Source of the DNA: Oligoflexia bacterium | GTDB lineage: Bacteria > Bdellovibrionota_G > JANQFH01 | NCBI GenBank assembly: GCA_028277945.1 | Contig: JANQFH010000008.1 | Span: forward strand, 186,001 to 250,000 | Direction of reading: 5' to 3' | Length of the DNA: 64,000 bases | Part shown: in pieces, positions 1 through 9,538 of the stretch | Layout of the letters: each line of letters starts with the position of its first letter | Numbering within the stretch: the stretch's first letter is position 1 | Program-made: the position numbers and the translations under genes | Notes under the pieces: generated by a model | What the model saw: the letters and a program-made list of their open reading frames with translations, nothing else | What the model was told of the DNA's origin: nothing | Databases searched by the model: none

Positions 1-2970
1 GGGGGAGGTGAGGAACGTCAACGACTTAAACAGGAAGCAAAGCACGGAATGCAGATGCTATTTAAAGGCCTCGAGCTCCAAACTGCACAAGAAAAGCATG
101 GCGTTATTGAGAGAGTGAGAGTGAAAGCGCTTACTGCTGTATCAGCGGTAGGTAAGGATGATCCCATACGAGTGAGAGTCACCCGAGCTCGGCTTTTCCT
201 ATCCGCCACAGTCAGTATGGCTGCCGTCGTTGGTAGAGAAAGTGTTTACCCACACTGGTTGAATGGAGATTACAGAAGGCAACTTCATTATATCGATGAG
301 TTGCGATTCGCGGGTTCCCATGTTCTACTCAAGAAAATAATCCAAAGTGACAGCTCTACCATCGTAATTGAACAGGCGCTGCGTGCCTATTGTGCGTATG
401 CAGCAACAAAGGTACATTTCGTCGTCCTTCAATATAGTGCTCCAGAAGGCCAAAGCGTCAACGATTTTCAGAGAGCACTTGAAAAAGTCATGGGTAATTT
501 GCAACGTACTATAGCGAGAGCAGATGACCGCTTAAAAATGTTGCAATCCTCACAGCCTGGAGATAGACGGCCCATCGGGATCGGTTCAGAACAACGAGCT
601 TTTTATAGTCAGCTACTAGCGAGCATACAAAGTGCGACCAGCAGCAAGACCTTTAATTTGCCGCATGGATTAGCGGAATTCCTATTTAAACCAGTATTTC
701 CTGATCCTAGAGTTGAAGTACGAAGCAGTCGTAACACTCCCACCAAACCCGGTAGACGTCCGCCACCAGGAGGCAATGGCAATAACAACGGCGGCTACCT
801 AGCTCTCCCCATTCCGAGTGCTCAATCTATGAATCGTGTCGGGCGTGCAGCTCGAGCGGCCGGCGCTGGTTTAGCGGGTATTGGTGTTGAGGCTGGGACA
901 ACGTTTCTGCCCGCAAAGCTTCTCTCGAAAATTTATCCAGCCATATTCAGCATGGATTTTGAGGAGCTTAACGATTATCTCAGCAGCGGCGAGCTTTTTA
1001 CCGAGCTACCGCATGTCTTTTTCTTTTCCCTTGGTGCGGGTTTTGGCAGCAAGTCTGTTGATATGATTCTTGGTGAAAAGCTTCTAACCAGCCAGGCAAA
1101 AACTCCAGCAGCTCTGAGAGGCAGGCGTTGGCTGCTTGGCATGGGTAGGTCTCGCGCCGTGCCGCTCTCTCATCTCTTGCTTAAGCACCAAGCGGGCTTT
1201 GTTGCCGGTACAGCCGCGGCTCTCGCAGTCCCGTCTGTATGGAACAGAGGCAGACTTCCTAGAGACTTGGTTCCCCAAGTCGCTATAGCAACCGCCACCT
1301 TTTCTCCCATCCATTTTGCGGTTACGGGAACGAGTCGTTCTGCTGTGGGAGCACACTCCTATAGACGGGCGATCAAAGCGGGTAAATCCAGCAGGGTGGC
1401 TGCCAGATATGCAGGGATGGTAGCACGAGGAATCTCAACACCCACCCCTATGGGCGCATTTCTCAGAATTTTGGAGTTGAGCTTCTCCCTCTATTTTTCC
1501 GAGGCGTTTGTTGAACCCTTGCTAGAGCCACGCGCCTTGCGTGCCATGGCTGCTGTAGCCATGGGTCAAATTCTTAGCCGCATTGGCAGGACCCTGATGC
1601 GTGAAGAACCCATTGACGATACCGCCTATGCATCTCAGCTTACAGAATTCTACTTAGGGCTGCTCGCCTATGTACGGCATGTTTCCATGTCAGATCTCAC
1701 AGAGCAGCTTGAGGAACTTGATGATCAGTCTCGCGACCTCTACCGAGATAGCCCTGATACCCTGCTGTTGGCACCCGGCATGTACGTGCTTGCTGCTGGT
1801 GCTGATGCCAAACAGTTTGAACTTGAAAAGATGGCTATTGAGCGACAGATTGCCCAGCTGGAAGCTAGTCGTCAGTATGACCCGATGTTGGTACGCTTTG
1901 CTGCAGAGATTTCCGCCATTCGGCCAACGCTTGCTGAGGTAGCCTTGAAAACAACTACGGAGGTTGAAGCCATAAAAGATGACTACCTCTCTCAGCTCAC
2001 CGCCGAAATATTCACCGCTACCAGCATGGCGATGCTATCCCGTGCACCCATGCAAGATTTGCGTTGGCTCATAGCCATGTCCAGCAAAGGTGAAGTTTCT
2101 TTGCTTGATCGCAGTGACGCCCTGGATGCCAAGGCTCTCATTGCCGCTGCCAGTCAGCTCGGCCCCTACCTTCGCGGCGTGATGATGCCAGAGAAGAACC
2201 TACCTTACCTGCGCCAGTATTACGGAGTACTTGCCGCAGCCGCCGTGGCCATGGCCTATCCCTATCAGCAAGATGAAGCTGTTGACATAATCCCAGAGTT
2301 GGACTTAACCACAAGTGCCTTTACCTTGCCCTTTGGTTTAGAGCACCCACTTGGGCACCCCGAGTTTCTACAAGAATTCTCAGCCTGGCAAGAGCAGAGA
2401 GATCAACCGGAGTTCAATTTAGCAAACCTATCCTTGCCACCACTTCCTATTGAAACCCAGATCTCTGAACCTGAGCTGTTTGTAAAGACCGCCTCGTTGG
2501 TGGAGCCCGCAGGACAACGACCCATGGCTCTGCATGAGTCCCATGGCTACGAACCCTCTGAGGAAGAAGGGCTGCTGCTCTCCGAGCTACTGCGTATGTC
2601 GCAGCAGCGGCTGATAGAAAATCTGCTTGCAGATACCAACCCGCACCATCAATTAGAGCGAGACCGGCTCTTAGACAAGCTCATCCTTTTTGATCCGCAA
2701 GATCCTGTTGTCTTAGAGCTGTTGGCGGAACAGGTGGGCGACAACTCAGAAGGCATCGATTATTCTTCAGCAAACATTGTCTCCATAGTAGACCTAGAAG
2801 CGAGACGCGAACGCTCTCTTAAAGTCAGCGCCTTTATCCACCATTTTAAACAGCTCGATCGTGCAGCCAACTCCCTCTTACTCAGAGACCTCGGCACGTT
2901 CACCGTCTTGCACGCGCGTATGCAAGAAGTCACCACCTTCCTCCTCGACTACCTCGGTGATACGAGCTAG
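1..2970 (+). CDS. Large hypothetical protein, 5' end outside window
   Basis: I do not recognise this family. The reading frame is open from the first base of the window; the first ATG is at base 49 (973 codons from there), and no good ribosome binding site precedes it, so the true start is probably upstream. The N-terminal third is mixed alpha/basic, a Pro/Gly/Asn-rich linker lies around residues 225-250, followed by an Ala/Gly-rich hydrophobic stretch (about 265-450) that could be membrane-associated, and then a long acidic, helical, leucine-rich C-terminal half. This layout (helical carrier plus hydrophobic middle) loosely recalls the toxin-like proteins elsewhere in the window, but no C-terminal toxin motif is visible. 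No Cys clusters or catalytic motifs were seen. The gene ends just before the AbrB/PIN promoter. Confidence 0.75.
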   Translation, partial: GGGEERQRLKQEAKHGMQMLFKGLELQTAQEKHGVIERVRVKALTAVSAVGKDDPIRVRVTRARLFLSATVSMAAVVGRESVYPHWLNGDYRRQLHYIDELRFAGSHVLLKKIIQSDSSTIVIEQALRAYCAYAATKVHFVVLQYSAPEGQSVNDFQRALEKVMGNLQRTIARADDRLKMLQSSQPGDRRPIGIGSEQRAFYSQLLASIQSATSSKTFNLPHGLAEFLFKPVFPDPRVEVRSSRNTPTKPGRRPPPGGNGNNNGGYLALPIPSAQSMNRVGRAARAAGAGLAGIGVEAGTTFLPAKLLSKIYPAIFSMDFEELNDYLSSGELFTELPHVFFFSLGAGFGSKSVDMILGEKLLTSQAKTPAALRGRRWLLGMGRSRAVPLSHLLLKHQAGFVAGTAAALAVPSVWNRGRLPRDLVPQVAIATATFSPIHFAVTGTSRSAVGAHSYRRAIKAGKSSRVAARYAGMVARGISTPTPMGAFLRILELSFSLYFSEAFVEPLLEPRALRAMAAVAMGQILSRIGRTLMREEPIDDTAYASQLTEFYLGLLAYVRHVSMSDLTEQLEELDDQSRDLYRDSPDTLLLAPGMYVLAAGADAKQFELEKMAIERQIAQLEASRQYDPMLVRFAAEISAIRPTLAEVALKTTTEVEAIKDDYLSQLTAEIFTATSMAMLSRAPMQDLRWLIAMSSKGEVSLLDRSDALDAKALIAAASQLGPYLRGVMMPEKNLPYLRQYYGVLAAAAVAMAYPYQQDEAVDIIPELDLTTSAFTLPFGLEHPLGHPEFLQEFSAWQEQRDQPEFNLANLSLPPLPIETQISEPELFVKTASLVEPAGQRPMALHESHGYEPSEEEGLLLSELLRMSQQRLIENLLADTNPHHQLERDRLLDKLILFDPQDPVVLELLAEQVGDNSEGIDYSSANIVSIVDLEARRERSLKVSAFIHHFKQLDRAANSLLLRDLGTFTVLHARMQEVTTFLLDYLGDTS

Positions 2971-2995
2971 ATAGTCTCCAAACTCTACTGCAGTC

Positions 2996-3024
2996 TTGAC
3001 ATCTATCCGCAACTAAGGCATAAT
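2996..3024 (+). promoter_or_regulatory. Sigma70-type promoter of the AbrB/PIN pair
   Basis: A perfect -35 TTGACA (2996-3001), a 17-bp spacer and a -10 CATAAT (3019-3024) lie 26 bp upstream of the antitoxin start. This is the best consensus-like promoter in this part of the window and reads only into the toxin-antitoxin pair. Confidence 0.7.
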
Positions 3025-3036
3025 CTTACTAGTAAG
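3025..3036. promoter_or_regulatory. 12-bp palindrome, probable antitoxin operator
   Basis: CTTACTAGTAAG is a perfect palindrome that begins immediately after the -10 hexamer, so it covers the transcription start region. Antitoxins of the AbrB/MazE fold usually repress their own operon by binding such palindromes. The role is inferred from position and symmetry. A ribosome binding site (AGGAG) follows at 3039-3043. Confidence 0.6.
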
Positions 3037-3049
3037 AAAGGAGCTCCTG

Positions 3050-3316
3050 ATGTCAGCAAAGCTTGCGACAACCCGGATGTCATCAAAAGGGCAAGTTGTA
3101 ATTCCTGAGAGCATACGTGAGAAACTGGGGTTACACGAAGGCGCACAGTTCGTGGTTGTCGGTAAGGGAGACGCGGTTATCTTGAAAGCCATAGCGCCTC
3201 CTGCCATGGATCAATTTGAAGCACTTCTCAAGGAAGCTAGGCGCAGGGCGAGAAGAGCAGGACTCAAAAAGTCGGACGTCAAAGAGGCGATATCGAAGGC
3301 ACGGAAGCGTCGATGA
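3050..3316 (+). CDS. AbrB/MazE-type antitoxin (SpoVT-AbrB domain)
   Basis: 88-aa DNA-binding antitoxin. The N-terminal 50 residues form the swapped-hairpin AbrB domain: SSKGQVVIPESIREKLGL is the classic 'kGqvtIP..iR..lgi' motif, followed by a short hydrophobic strand (FVVVGKGDAVILKAI). The C-terminal tail is very basic and helical (residues about 60-88), as expected for the part that wraps and neutralises the toxin. An AGGAG site precedes the ATG. The stop codon overlaps the toxin start by 4 nt (ATGA), so the pair is translationally coupled. Likely autoregulated through the palindrome at its promoter. Confidence 0.9.
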   Translation: MSAKLATTRMSSKGQVVIPESIREKLGLHEGAQFVVVGKGDAVILKAIAPPAMDQFEALLKEARRRARRAGLKKSDVKEAISKARKRR

Positions 3317-3720
3317 GAGTGGTGCTTGACACCAACGTGTTGGTGTCTGGTATTTTCTGGAGCGGACCTCCGTACGATATTCTTAAATCTTGGCAGGCTG
3401 GAAAGTTCACTCTTCTCATCTCTCCAGATATTCTAGACGAGTACCGTCGGGTAAGTACAGAGCTTGGAAAGAAATTTCCGAGGGTTGAGCTTGATTCAAT
3501 TCTCGATTTCGTTACCTATAAAGCCCATATTTGTACACCACCCCTTTTAACCTTGCAGGTTTGTGAAGATCGAGATGATGACAAGTTCATTGCTTGTGCA
3601 CTTGCTGGCAAGGCAAAGTGTCTTGTATCTGGGGATCTGAAGCTGTTGAGTATCGGTAGTTATCAAGGGCTGGAGATCCTAAAACCAAAAGCCTTTGTAG
3701 GGCGCTATCTTTCAGGATGA
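3313..3720 (+). CDS. PIN-domain toxin (ribonuclease)
   Basis: 135-aa PIN-fold endoribonuclease, toxin partner of the upstream AbrB-type antitoxin. Acidic active-site residues typical of PIN domains are visible: the N-terminal LDTNVLVSG (Asp6, Asn8), a central Glu in ILDEYRRV, and the C-terminal pair in CEDRDDDKFI and LVSGDLKLL. Length and the order of motifs match the chromosomal 'putative toxin component, PIN family' group. Known members cleave RNA with Mg2+; the target here is unknown. No separate ribosome binding site is needed because it overlaps the antitoxin stop. Confidence 0.9.
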   Translation: MRVVLDTNVLVSGIFWSGPPYDILKSWQAGKFTLLISPDILDEYRRVSTELGKKFPRVELDSILDFVTYKAHICTPPLLTLQVCEDRDDDKFIACALAGKAKCLVSGDLKLLSIGSYQGLEILKPKAFVGRYLSG

Positions 3721-3767
3721 GGTTGAACGTTTTTGACAATAATGTGGTTGCTAGAAAAGTATAGTCC

Positions 3768-6521
3768 TCAGGGCTGTTCCAAACTGCCAATGATGGCGGC
3801 GCGCATGTGCGTCTCTGTATAACCATCTTGTTTAAACCTGGCGAGCACAGTGGCGGCGAGTTCATGTAAGGGCAGGGAGGCAAGGTCTCCTGGAGCACCG
3901 ACCATCTCACCGGCGCGTTGGAAGAAGAATTTATCCCCGGTAATTGCGTAACCCCAGGCAAAGGTAGGCCAGGAGTAATCGGCAAAGACGCCGCCTAGCT
4001 GTGGCCAATCTACGGTACCGCCAGGGCCGGTGGGTGGTTGCGAACAATAGGGTGGCGGCGGACCAAAGAGGCTCTGCTGAAACGCCCAAAAAGGCTTGTT
4101 GCTGCCTATGTCGTTGAGACCCTGCTGGTTGGCAGGGCCGTTTTCGCTTGCGTTCCAAAGGTAGGGTTGCATCATGGCCAAGGCGTTACCAATAATAATA
4201 GCTCTCACCTGATCGGTAAGTTCCGCATCACGACCACGGTAGACGGTCTCACCCACACCGCGCAGGGCATTTTGTAGGATTTGCTCTTCAAATATCTGTG
4301 TGCCTTCATACTCACCATCGACAATCTTACTGGTGAGCTGCCGCTTCCACATGCCACTGCAAGTCGACTGTCCGTCAGAAAAGATATCGACCATCTTCTC
4401 AAACCATGGGTATACCTCATCACGCCAACTATCCGGCGCTAGAGCGTAGTAACTTGCCATGGTATCGATGGCCCAGCCATCATCACGGCCAGTACTAAAA
4501 CCAATGCGGTTGCCTTGCAGGGTGGAGAGATCTTCAGGGAGTGGGTCAAACGGACTCAGCTCATAGACCTCCTTGGCTAGGTTGACGATGGTCTTGGCAG
4601 CCGGGCTCTCAGATTGCAACAACGTTGGATGGCTGGATATCTCCCTGACCGACATATAAATAATGTTAGCGGCCCGCCACAGATCATCCTTGGCCAGCGA
4701 GTCATTGCCAATCCACACCAGCGCCTTGGCACTGCGTGACCAGCGGATGAAATGTTGCAGATCCCAGGGGGCAAAGGGCAGCAGGTAGTTGGCATAAGTG
4801 GGTTTAAAACCTGCAGCCGTGATGGCTGCCTCATGCGGGTTAGGCGCTTCACTGTCACCAAAGGGCGCATCCGCTCCTGCATCCATCTCAAATTTGAAGG
4901 GGAGGTATTGCGGCGTCTTTGTTGCTGGCAGTGTCCAGTGGCTGCGTTTTATTGGTGTGCCGTCCTCATTGAAGTAGGCTTGCTGTTGGCGATCGTTGTG
5001 CGCCCGGTGCTCCAACATCAACAAACGGTAACCGGCGTTGATAGCAGCAGCCAACACATCGGATCCGGTAAAGTACTCGATCCAGCCGCTCCCACTCACC
5101 CCACCGTAGTGGGCGCCGGCAGGATGGAACGCCCCCAACACGGGAAACTCAAACGGCAGGGTATCAAAGGCACTCATGTGCCCCTTCTCAAGGTTGTTTA
5201 TATAATCGTTAAAGCCGCCATCTTTGTTGAGGATCTCGTTGATGGCCGCCTCCCCACCAATGTTCTCCAGCGAGGCAATCACATGGCTCTGTGCCAGAAA
5301 ACGTGCTGACGCCTTATGCCACCATGAAAAGAGCTTCGTGCCTGCTTCGTTAACGCCATCGGTGGCAAAAGCTAATCCCGCACGGGCAACAATTCTTTGC
5401 GCCGTGGCGCTTTGGCCCACCGGGTAGATGCCAAGACGGCGGTGGAACTGCGCTCGATGCGGAAAGAGGTGCATATCACCGGCTTTATGTTGCAGTTTTA
5501 TCAGCGTACTGCCATCCCAATAGTCGTAGTCATCGTGGTTACGGATTTGATCCACCAACCGACCATTACGAAAGAAAGGGTCTTGCACGTGTTGGCCTAC
5601 CGCCCAACCAGATACCAGCGGCTCGACATCCAAATATCTTAGATAAACATTGCCCAATGGCTTAATGCCTGCGGCGGTATCCAAGTTTGTCGGGCCGTTG
5701 TTGATACGCAAATCCAAACGCATGACCTCTTCACCGGCAAAGCTGCTTAGGTAAGCGTGCACACCAAAGAGATGCGGCATCTCGCCACCATTAGCATAAC
5801 TCTTACCGGCACCCGGATTGCCGGCAAGGGGTCGCATGGTACAGTAGGTGCGCACCGTAACCTGGTTCTCCCCAAACTTGAGCAGATCAGCCTGATCCGC
5901 ACCATCGAGCAGATCACAATGATAGCGGTTGCCATAAAAATCCTCGGCATGCATCTCCAGGGGTTTTGACTGCGAGAGAAAATCCACCACGTTCGTTGGC
6001 AAAGAGTTCACCTGTTTAAGCAGGTTGCTCGCACTCATGCCCGCAGGTGGCGCTGTGTTGGGCTCATGGTAGTGGATGATGACATCGTATTGGATGCGCT
6101 CACCAGCAGTCGCTGTTGCCGGTCGCTTAACGCGAGCGATCAACTCAACAACCTCAGCCCACTCTGGCAGGGCAAAGCGGCTGGTGATTTCCGTTTGTGC
6201 GGGTATCACCTCGCCATCGCTATCGACAATGCCAAAGGCCTCTTGGCCATCCGGTCGCGGGTAGAGGCCAAAGGGTAGCGGCAGAGTACCGTGAAGAATA
6301 AACTCAGCGCTATTTGGCGCGTCCAATTGCAGTCTGCCAATAACCGTACCAGGCTCTAAGTTAAGCAGATTGCTCGATAGCTCATCCTCATCATCCACCA
6401 AGGTGTTGGTGATAGAGGCCTCATCCCCATCGGCACTACCAAGGATATCGTTGCCAGTGCAGGCGGTGATTAAGCTGAGTAGGAGAAGCAGGCTAAGTAG
6501 TGTCAGTGGTTGTTGGTTCAT
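3768..6521 (-). CDS. Very large lipoprotein of unknown function
   Basis: 917-aa secreted lipoprotein. I chose the ATG at 6521 because the next residues form a lipoprotein signal peptide ending in LLLLSLITAC, with Cys as the lipidation site; an in-frame start 11 codons upstream would put a polar tail before it. A low-complexity acidic linker follows the Cys. The rest is a globular sequence with many aromatic residues and no family I can name; alternating beta-rich (residues about 60-330) and alpha-rich (about 430-900) halves would be compatible with a polysaccharide lyase or similar toroid-type exoenzyme, but I see no catalytic signature. Its start overlaps the 3' end of purB by about 29 nt in another frame, so the two are probably co-transcribed. 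Confidence 0.75.
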   Translation of the reverse strand: MNQQPLTLLSLLLLLSLITACTGNDILGSADGDEASITNTLVDDEDELSSNLLNLEPGTVIGRLQLDAPNSAEFILHGTLPLPFGLYPRPDGQEAFGIVDSDGEVIPAQTEITSRFALPEWAEVVELIARVKRPATATAGERIQYDVIIHYHEPNTAPPAGMSASNLLKQVNSLPTNVVDFLSQSKPLEMHAEDFYGNRYHCDLLDGADQADLLKFGENQVTVRTYCTMRPLAGNPGAGKSYANGGEMPHLFGVHAYLSSFAGEEVMRLDLRINNGPTNLDTAAGIKPLGNVYLRYLDVEPLVSGWAVGQHVQDPFFRNGRLVDQIRNHDDYDYWDGSTLIKLQHKAGDMHLFPHRAQFHRRLGIYPVGQSATAQRIVARAGLAFATDGVNEAGTKLFSWWHKASARFLAQSHVIASLENIGGEAAINEILNKDGGFNDYINNLEKGHMSAFDTLPFEFPVLGAFHPAGAHYGGVSGSGWIEYFTGSDVLAAAINAGYRLLMLEHRAHNDRQQQAYFNEDGTPIKRSHWTLPATKTPQYLPFKFEMDAGADAPFGDSEAPNPHEAAITAAGFKPTYANYLLPFAPWDLQHFIRWSRSAKALVWIGNDSLAKDDLWRAANIIYMSVREISSHPTLLQSESPAAKTIVNLAKEVYELSPFDPLPEDLSTLQGNRIGFSTGRDDGWAIDTMASYYALAPDSWRDEVYPWFEKMVDIFSDGQSTCSGMWKRQLTSKIVDGEYEGTQIFEEQILQNALRGVGETVYRGRDAELTDQVRAIIIGNALAMMQPYLWNASENGPANQQGLNDIGSNKPFWAFQQSLFGPPPPYCSQPPTGPGGTVDWPQLGGVFADYSWPTFAWGYAITGDKFFFQRAGEMVGAPGDLASLPLHELAATVLARFKQDGYTETHMRAAIIGSLEQP

Positions 6522-7941
6522 AGCTGAGAAATTCCTGAAGTGGTCCTGTAACATAGTCGCTTACCTGCTGGGCAGCGCGGCCGACAAAAAAACGCTCCTC
6601 CCAATTTTGCTGCTGCAGCTGCTGCAGCTGTGGCGCCAGAGCGTCTTCCTGTTTAAGACGCTCGAGCAGATCATTACCCTTACCATGCACCACTTGCTCA
6701 AACGCCGCCATGGAGTGCTGGCGCATGGTTTCATGCAACTGTTGACGATCACCACCGGCCTTAACCGCCTCAGCCAGTAACATCTCAGCCAGCAAAAAGG
6801 GTTTTTGCTCCTCTAAGTGGGCGGCAATCACACTTGTGTGCACCTGCAGTCCCGCAACAATCTTTTCTGCCAACACCAAGATGGCGTCAGTCAGTAAGAA
6901 TGCCCGCGGAATGCTAAGCCGTCGTATTGCCGAGTCATCCAGCGAGCGTTCCAACCACTGCGTGGCTGCGGTATTGGCAACACCGGTGTGCAAACCAATC
7001 AACAGGCGAGATAGGGAACAGATGCGCTCACTCAAAATCGGATTGCGCTTATGCGGCATGGCTGAGGAGCCCACCTGTTTTTCACCAAAGGGCTCCTCAA
7101 TCTCCTTGAGATGTTGCAGCAACCTTAGATCGTAGCCAAACTTACTTGCCGACTCAGCCACCCCAGCAAGACTCGCTAGTATTTGGCTATCGCTCTTTCG
7201 TGGATAGACCTGGCCTGTAAGGGCAAAGGCCTGCTTAAAGCCAAAGGCACTGCACAGCTGCTGTTCGAGTTGCATGACTTTGTGGTGATCGCCATCAAAG
7301 AGTTTTAAAAAGCTCGCCTGCGTACCTGTGGTGCCCTTAGCACCACGCAGCTGCAATTTTTTCAGGCGGTGTACCAACTCCCAACCGTCGCTCACAAAAT
7401 CTTGCAACCAGAGTGCGGCACGCTTGCCCACGGTGGTAGGCTGCGCCACTTGAAAGTGGGTGTAGCCGGTGGTACGCAGCTCCTTGTGCTGCTCACAAAA
7501 CGCGCCAAGTTTGTTACACAGTTTTTGCAGCCGCTTGATGAGCAACTGCAAACCATCGCGTATCAATAGTAAATCGGCGTTGTCGGTAATAAAGGCGCTG
7601 GTAGCGCCAAGATGGAGAATGCCTCTTGCCTCAGGGCATTGGTTAGCAAAGGCGTGCAAGTGTGCCACCACATCGTGTTGTGTTTGCGCTTCTAATGTGG
7701 CGACCTCAGCAAAATCAATGCTCTTTTCCATGGCCTGCTCGATCGCCTGCAGCTGGTTCTCGCCAATGGGTAGGCCAAGTTGCTTCTGAGCGCGAGCCAA
7801 CTCCAACCAGAGACGGCGCCAGCACTGGTATCGACGCTCATTGCCAAAACAGCCGAGCATCTCGCTACTGGCGTAGCGCTCGACCAATGGGTCGGCAAAT
7901 AACTCCCTGTTATTATTAGTTTCTTTCACAACGGCCCTCAT
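6493..7941 (-). CDS. purB: Adenylosuccinate lyase
   Basis: PurB catalyses two fumarate-releasing steps of purine synthesis: SAICAR to AICAR, and adenylosuccinate to AMP. The fumarase/aspartase superfamily signature GSSAMPHKRNP is present around residue 290. Other matches are the N-terminal ERYAS-EM with a WRRLWLELA helix, the substrate loop TGYTHFQVAQPTTVGKR (residues about 145-160) and the LGATSAFITDN motif. The ERYAS..WR.LW start resembles the group of PurB proteins that includes the animal enzyme rather than the short Bacillus type. I chose the ATG at 7941; a GTG 13 codons upstream is also open but has no better ribosome site. Length (482 aa) is normal. Confidence 0.93.
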   Translation of the reverse strand: MRAVVKETNNNRELFADPLVERYASSEMLGCFGNERRYQCWRRLWLELARAQKQLGLPIGENQLQAIEQAMEKSIDFAEVATLEAQTQHDVVAHLHAFANQCPEARGILHLGATSAFITDNADLLLIRDGLQLLIKRLQKLCNKLGAFCEQHKELRTTGYTHFQVAQPTTVGKRAALWLQDFVSDGWELVHRLKKLQLRGAKGTTGTQASFLKLFDGDHHKVMQLEQQLCSAFGFKQAFALTGQVYPRKSDSQILASLAGVAESASKFGYDLRLLQHLKEIEEPFGEKQVGSSAMPHKRNPILSERICSLSRLLIGLHTGVANTAATQWLERSLDDSAIRRLSIPRAFLLTDAILVLAEKIVAGLQVHTSVIAAHLEEQKPFLLAEMLLAEAVKAGGDRQQLHETMRQHSMAAFEQVVHGKGNDLLERLKQEDALAPQLQQLQQQNWEERFFVGRAAQQVSDYVTGPLQEFLSYEPTTTDTT

Positions 7942-8045
7942 TTGACAGAGGGCACTATAAACCTTTTCCGCCTCTTGCACAACTGCGTCATCGCTGGTAT
8001 AAGCGGCTCCGTTTTAAGCCAATCTGATTCGGAGGAAGTGTCGAG

Positions 8046-8813
8046 ATGAACCGGAGGAAATCGTTGTTTTACCAATTTATCCTTTTATTCTTACTAGTTA
8101 CGTCGTCCGCCCAGGCCCAGACCGAAGAGCCCGCAGCAGAGGCGCCCAAGGGGCCTTGGTCCTCCAATGCTGGCGTCAACGCCATCCTCAACACCGGCAA
8201 CTCCGACAATCAAACCGTCGGCGGCCAGTTGGCCGTTGCTTGGAAGAAGGCCAAAAACAAAATTGAACTCACAGCCAACGGCGCCTACGGCCGCTCGACC
8301 GTGGCCGGGGTGACTGAGGAGGTCACCAACAACGCCAAGGCGCAGCTACGCTACGATCGTTTTCTTGCTGAGGTCATGTCGGTGTTTGCCCTCTACGGCC
8401 TTAGCTTTGATAAGCCCGCGGGTTTTGATGGCATCATCAGTATTGCCGCAGGTTTCTTGCACGAGTTTTTGCGGCAAGATCCGCACTCACTACGCTATGA
8501 AATCGGCCCCAGTTACAACCACGAAGATCGCACCGATGACACCAAAGAGGACATCTTTTCCGCCAGAGGTTTCCTTGGCTATGTTTTTAAATTTTCGGAT
8601 TCGGCAAAGTTTGCCGAAGACTTGGAAGCGCTGGTCAACATTGAAGACGCAAACGACGTTCGCATCAACAGTCTAACCAGTTTGATCTTCAAGCTCACCA
8701 ATATCATCTCGTTTCAAGTGGGCTTTAACCTACGTGCCGACTTCCAGCCTGTGCCTGGGTTTGAGAAGGTCGACACCACCACCACCGTCGGCCTGATCTT
8801 TGATCTTGTTTGA
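8046..8813 (+). CDS. DUF481 outer-membrane beta-barrel protein
   Basis: 255-aa protein with a clear signal peptide (FLLVTSSAQAQ) after a strong GGAGGAAG ribosome binding site. The mature part opens with WSSNAGVNAILNTGNSDNQT, the 'G.....GNs....' start of the DUF481 (YdiY-like) family, then alternating amphipathic strands and a C-terminal strand ending in a hydrophobic residue (TTVGLIFDLV) as in outer-membrane barrels. The family's function is not established; members are induced by salt or acid in some bacteria. It is transcribed divergently from purB. Confidence 0.85.
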   Translation: MNRRKSLFYQFILLFLLVTSSAQAQTEEPAAEAPKGPWSSNAGVNAILNTGNSDNQTVGGQLAVAWKKAKNKIELTANGAYGRSTVAGVTEEVTNNAKAQLRYDRFLAEVMSVFALYGLSFDKPAGFDGIISIAAGFLHEFLRQDPHSLRYEIGPSYNHEDRTDDTKEDIFSARGFLGYVFKFSDSAKFAEDLEALVNIEDANDVRINSLTSLIFKLTNIISFQVGFNLRADFQPVPGFEKVDTTTTVGLIFDLV

Positions 8814-8819
8814 TAAACG

Positions 8820-9524
8820 ATGCGTTGGTTTTGCTGGCTTGTGGCGCTATATAGTGCCCTATCACCGGCAACCGCTTACGCTGTAAGCGAAGAGTGTCTA
8901 GAGTTCTTTAAACGAGAAGGTGTTCATCCAGGCCCTCAGTGTGAACTGCGCTGTGCGACCTTGGAAACCACAATGGCAATGTTTAGCTGCCCGGCACAGT
9001 GTCATGAGTACTGTAGTGACGACTCTAGTGAATCCGATCGACCAAAGAGTGACGATGAGCGACGCAAGCGACTAAAAGAGTTCGCACAAAAAGAGTTCAA
9101 AAATGAGAATCGTTGTGATGCCCTGGCAAATATTATCAATAAAGCCGTGGAGCTAGTGACAGGACTAGAGCATCCAGCCCATGCTATGAGAGAGGATCTA
9201 AAATTTGTTCTTATTGGCGAAAATTTGACATCGAGGCGAGGGCAGGGTGAATATTTTGCTGGAGATGTAAAAGGTGCTAATGGATTTCGTAGAGAGCTAA
9301 GAGATTCACATAATCAAATGCAGCATGCTATGGCCGGAATCTATATTGGCAACCGATATGGGAGAGTCGGCTGTGGTTACGTCATGTGGCGAGAGCAAGA
9401 ACCACAGGATGATTTGCTCTATGAAAAGACGTGTCCTCTTGGCTATAGTCTAAGCAATGAAAACTATGAGGACCTAGGGGGGCAGCTTCGCGACAAGATC
9501 GGCGATGCAAGCTGCCGACATTAG
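8820..9524 (+). CDS. Secreted Cys-rich protein, copy 1 (intact)
   Basis: 234-aa protein I cannot assign to a named family. A signal peptide ends near the AYA-VSEEC junction. The mature N-terminus has six closely spaced Cys (EEC, QCELRC, FSCPAQC, YC), followed by an acidic helical linker and a C-terminal domain containing GEYFAGDV and DSHNQMQHAMAGIYIG, with further Cys near the end. It starts 6 bp after the DUF481 gene and is followed 14 bp later by a small membrane protein; that two-gene unit is repeated at 17.9-18.9 kb. A secreted effector plus membrane immunity partner would fit, but this is inference only. Confidence 0.75.
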   Translation: MRWFCWLVALYSALSPATAYAVSEECLEFFKREGVHPGPQCELRCATLETTMAMFSCPAQCHEYCSDDSSESDRPKSDDERRKRLKEFAQKEFKNENRCDALANIINKAVELVTGLEHPAHAMREDLKFVLIGENLTSRRGQGEYFAGDVKGANGFRRELRDSHNQMQHAMAGIYIGNRYGRVGCGYVMWREQEPQDDLLYEKTCPLGYSLSNENYEDLGGQLRDKIGDASCRH

Positions 9525-9538
9525 TAGAGAAGGTTGAT

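Noticed and set aside
3930-5700. Several long plus-strand open frames inside the large lipoprotein gene and similar frames inside selB and purB.
   Set aside because: They overlap well-supported genes on the opposite strand and lack ribosome sites and recognisable protein features.
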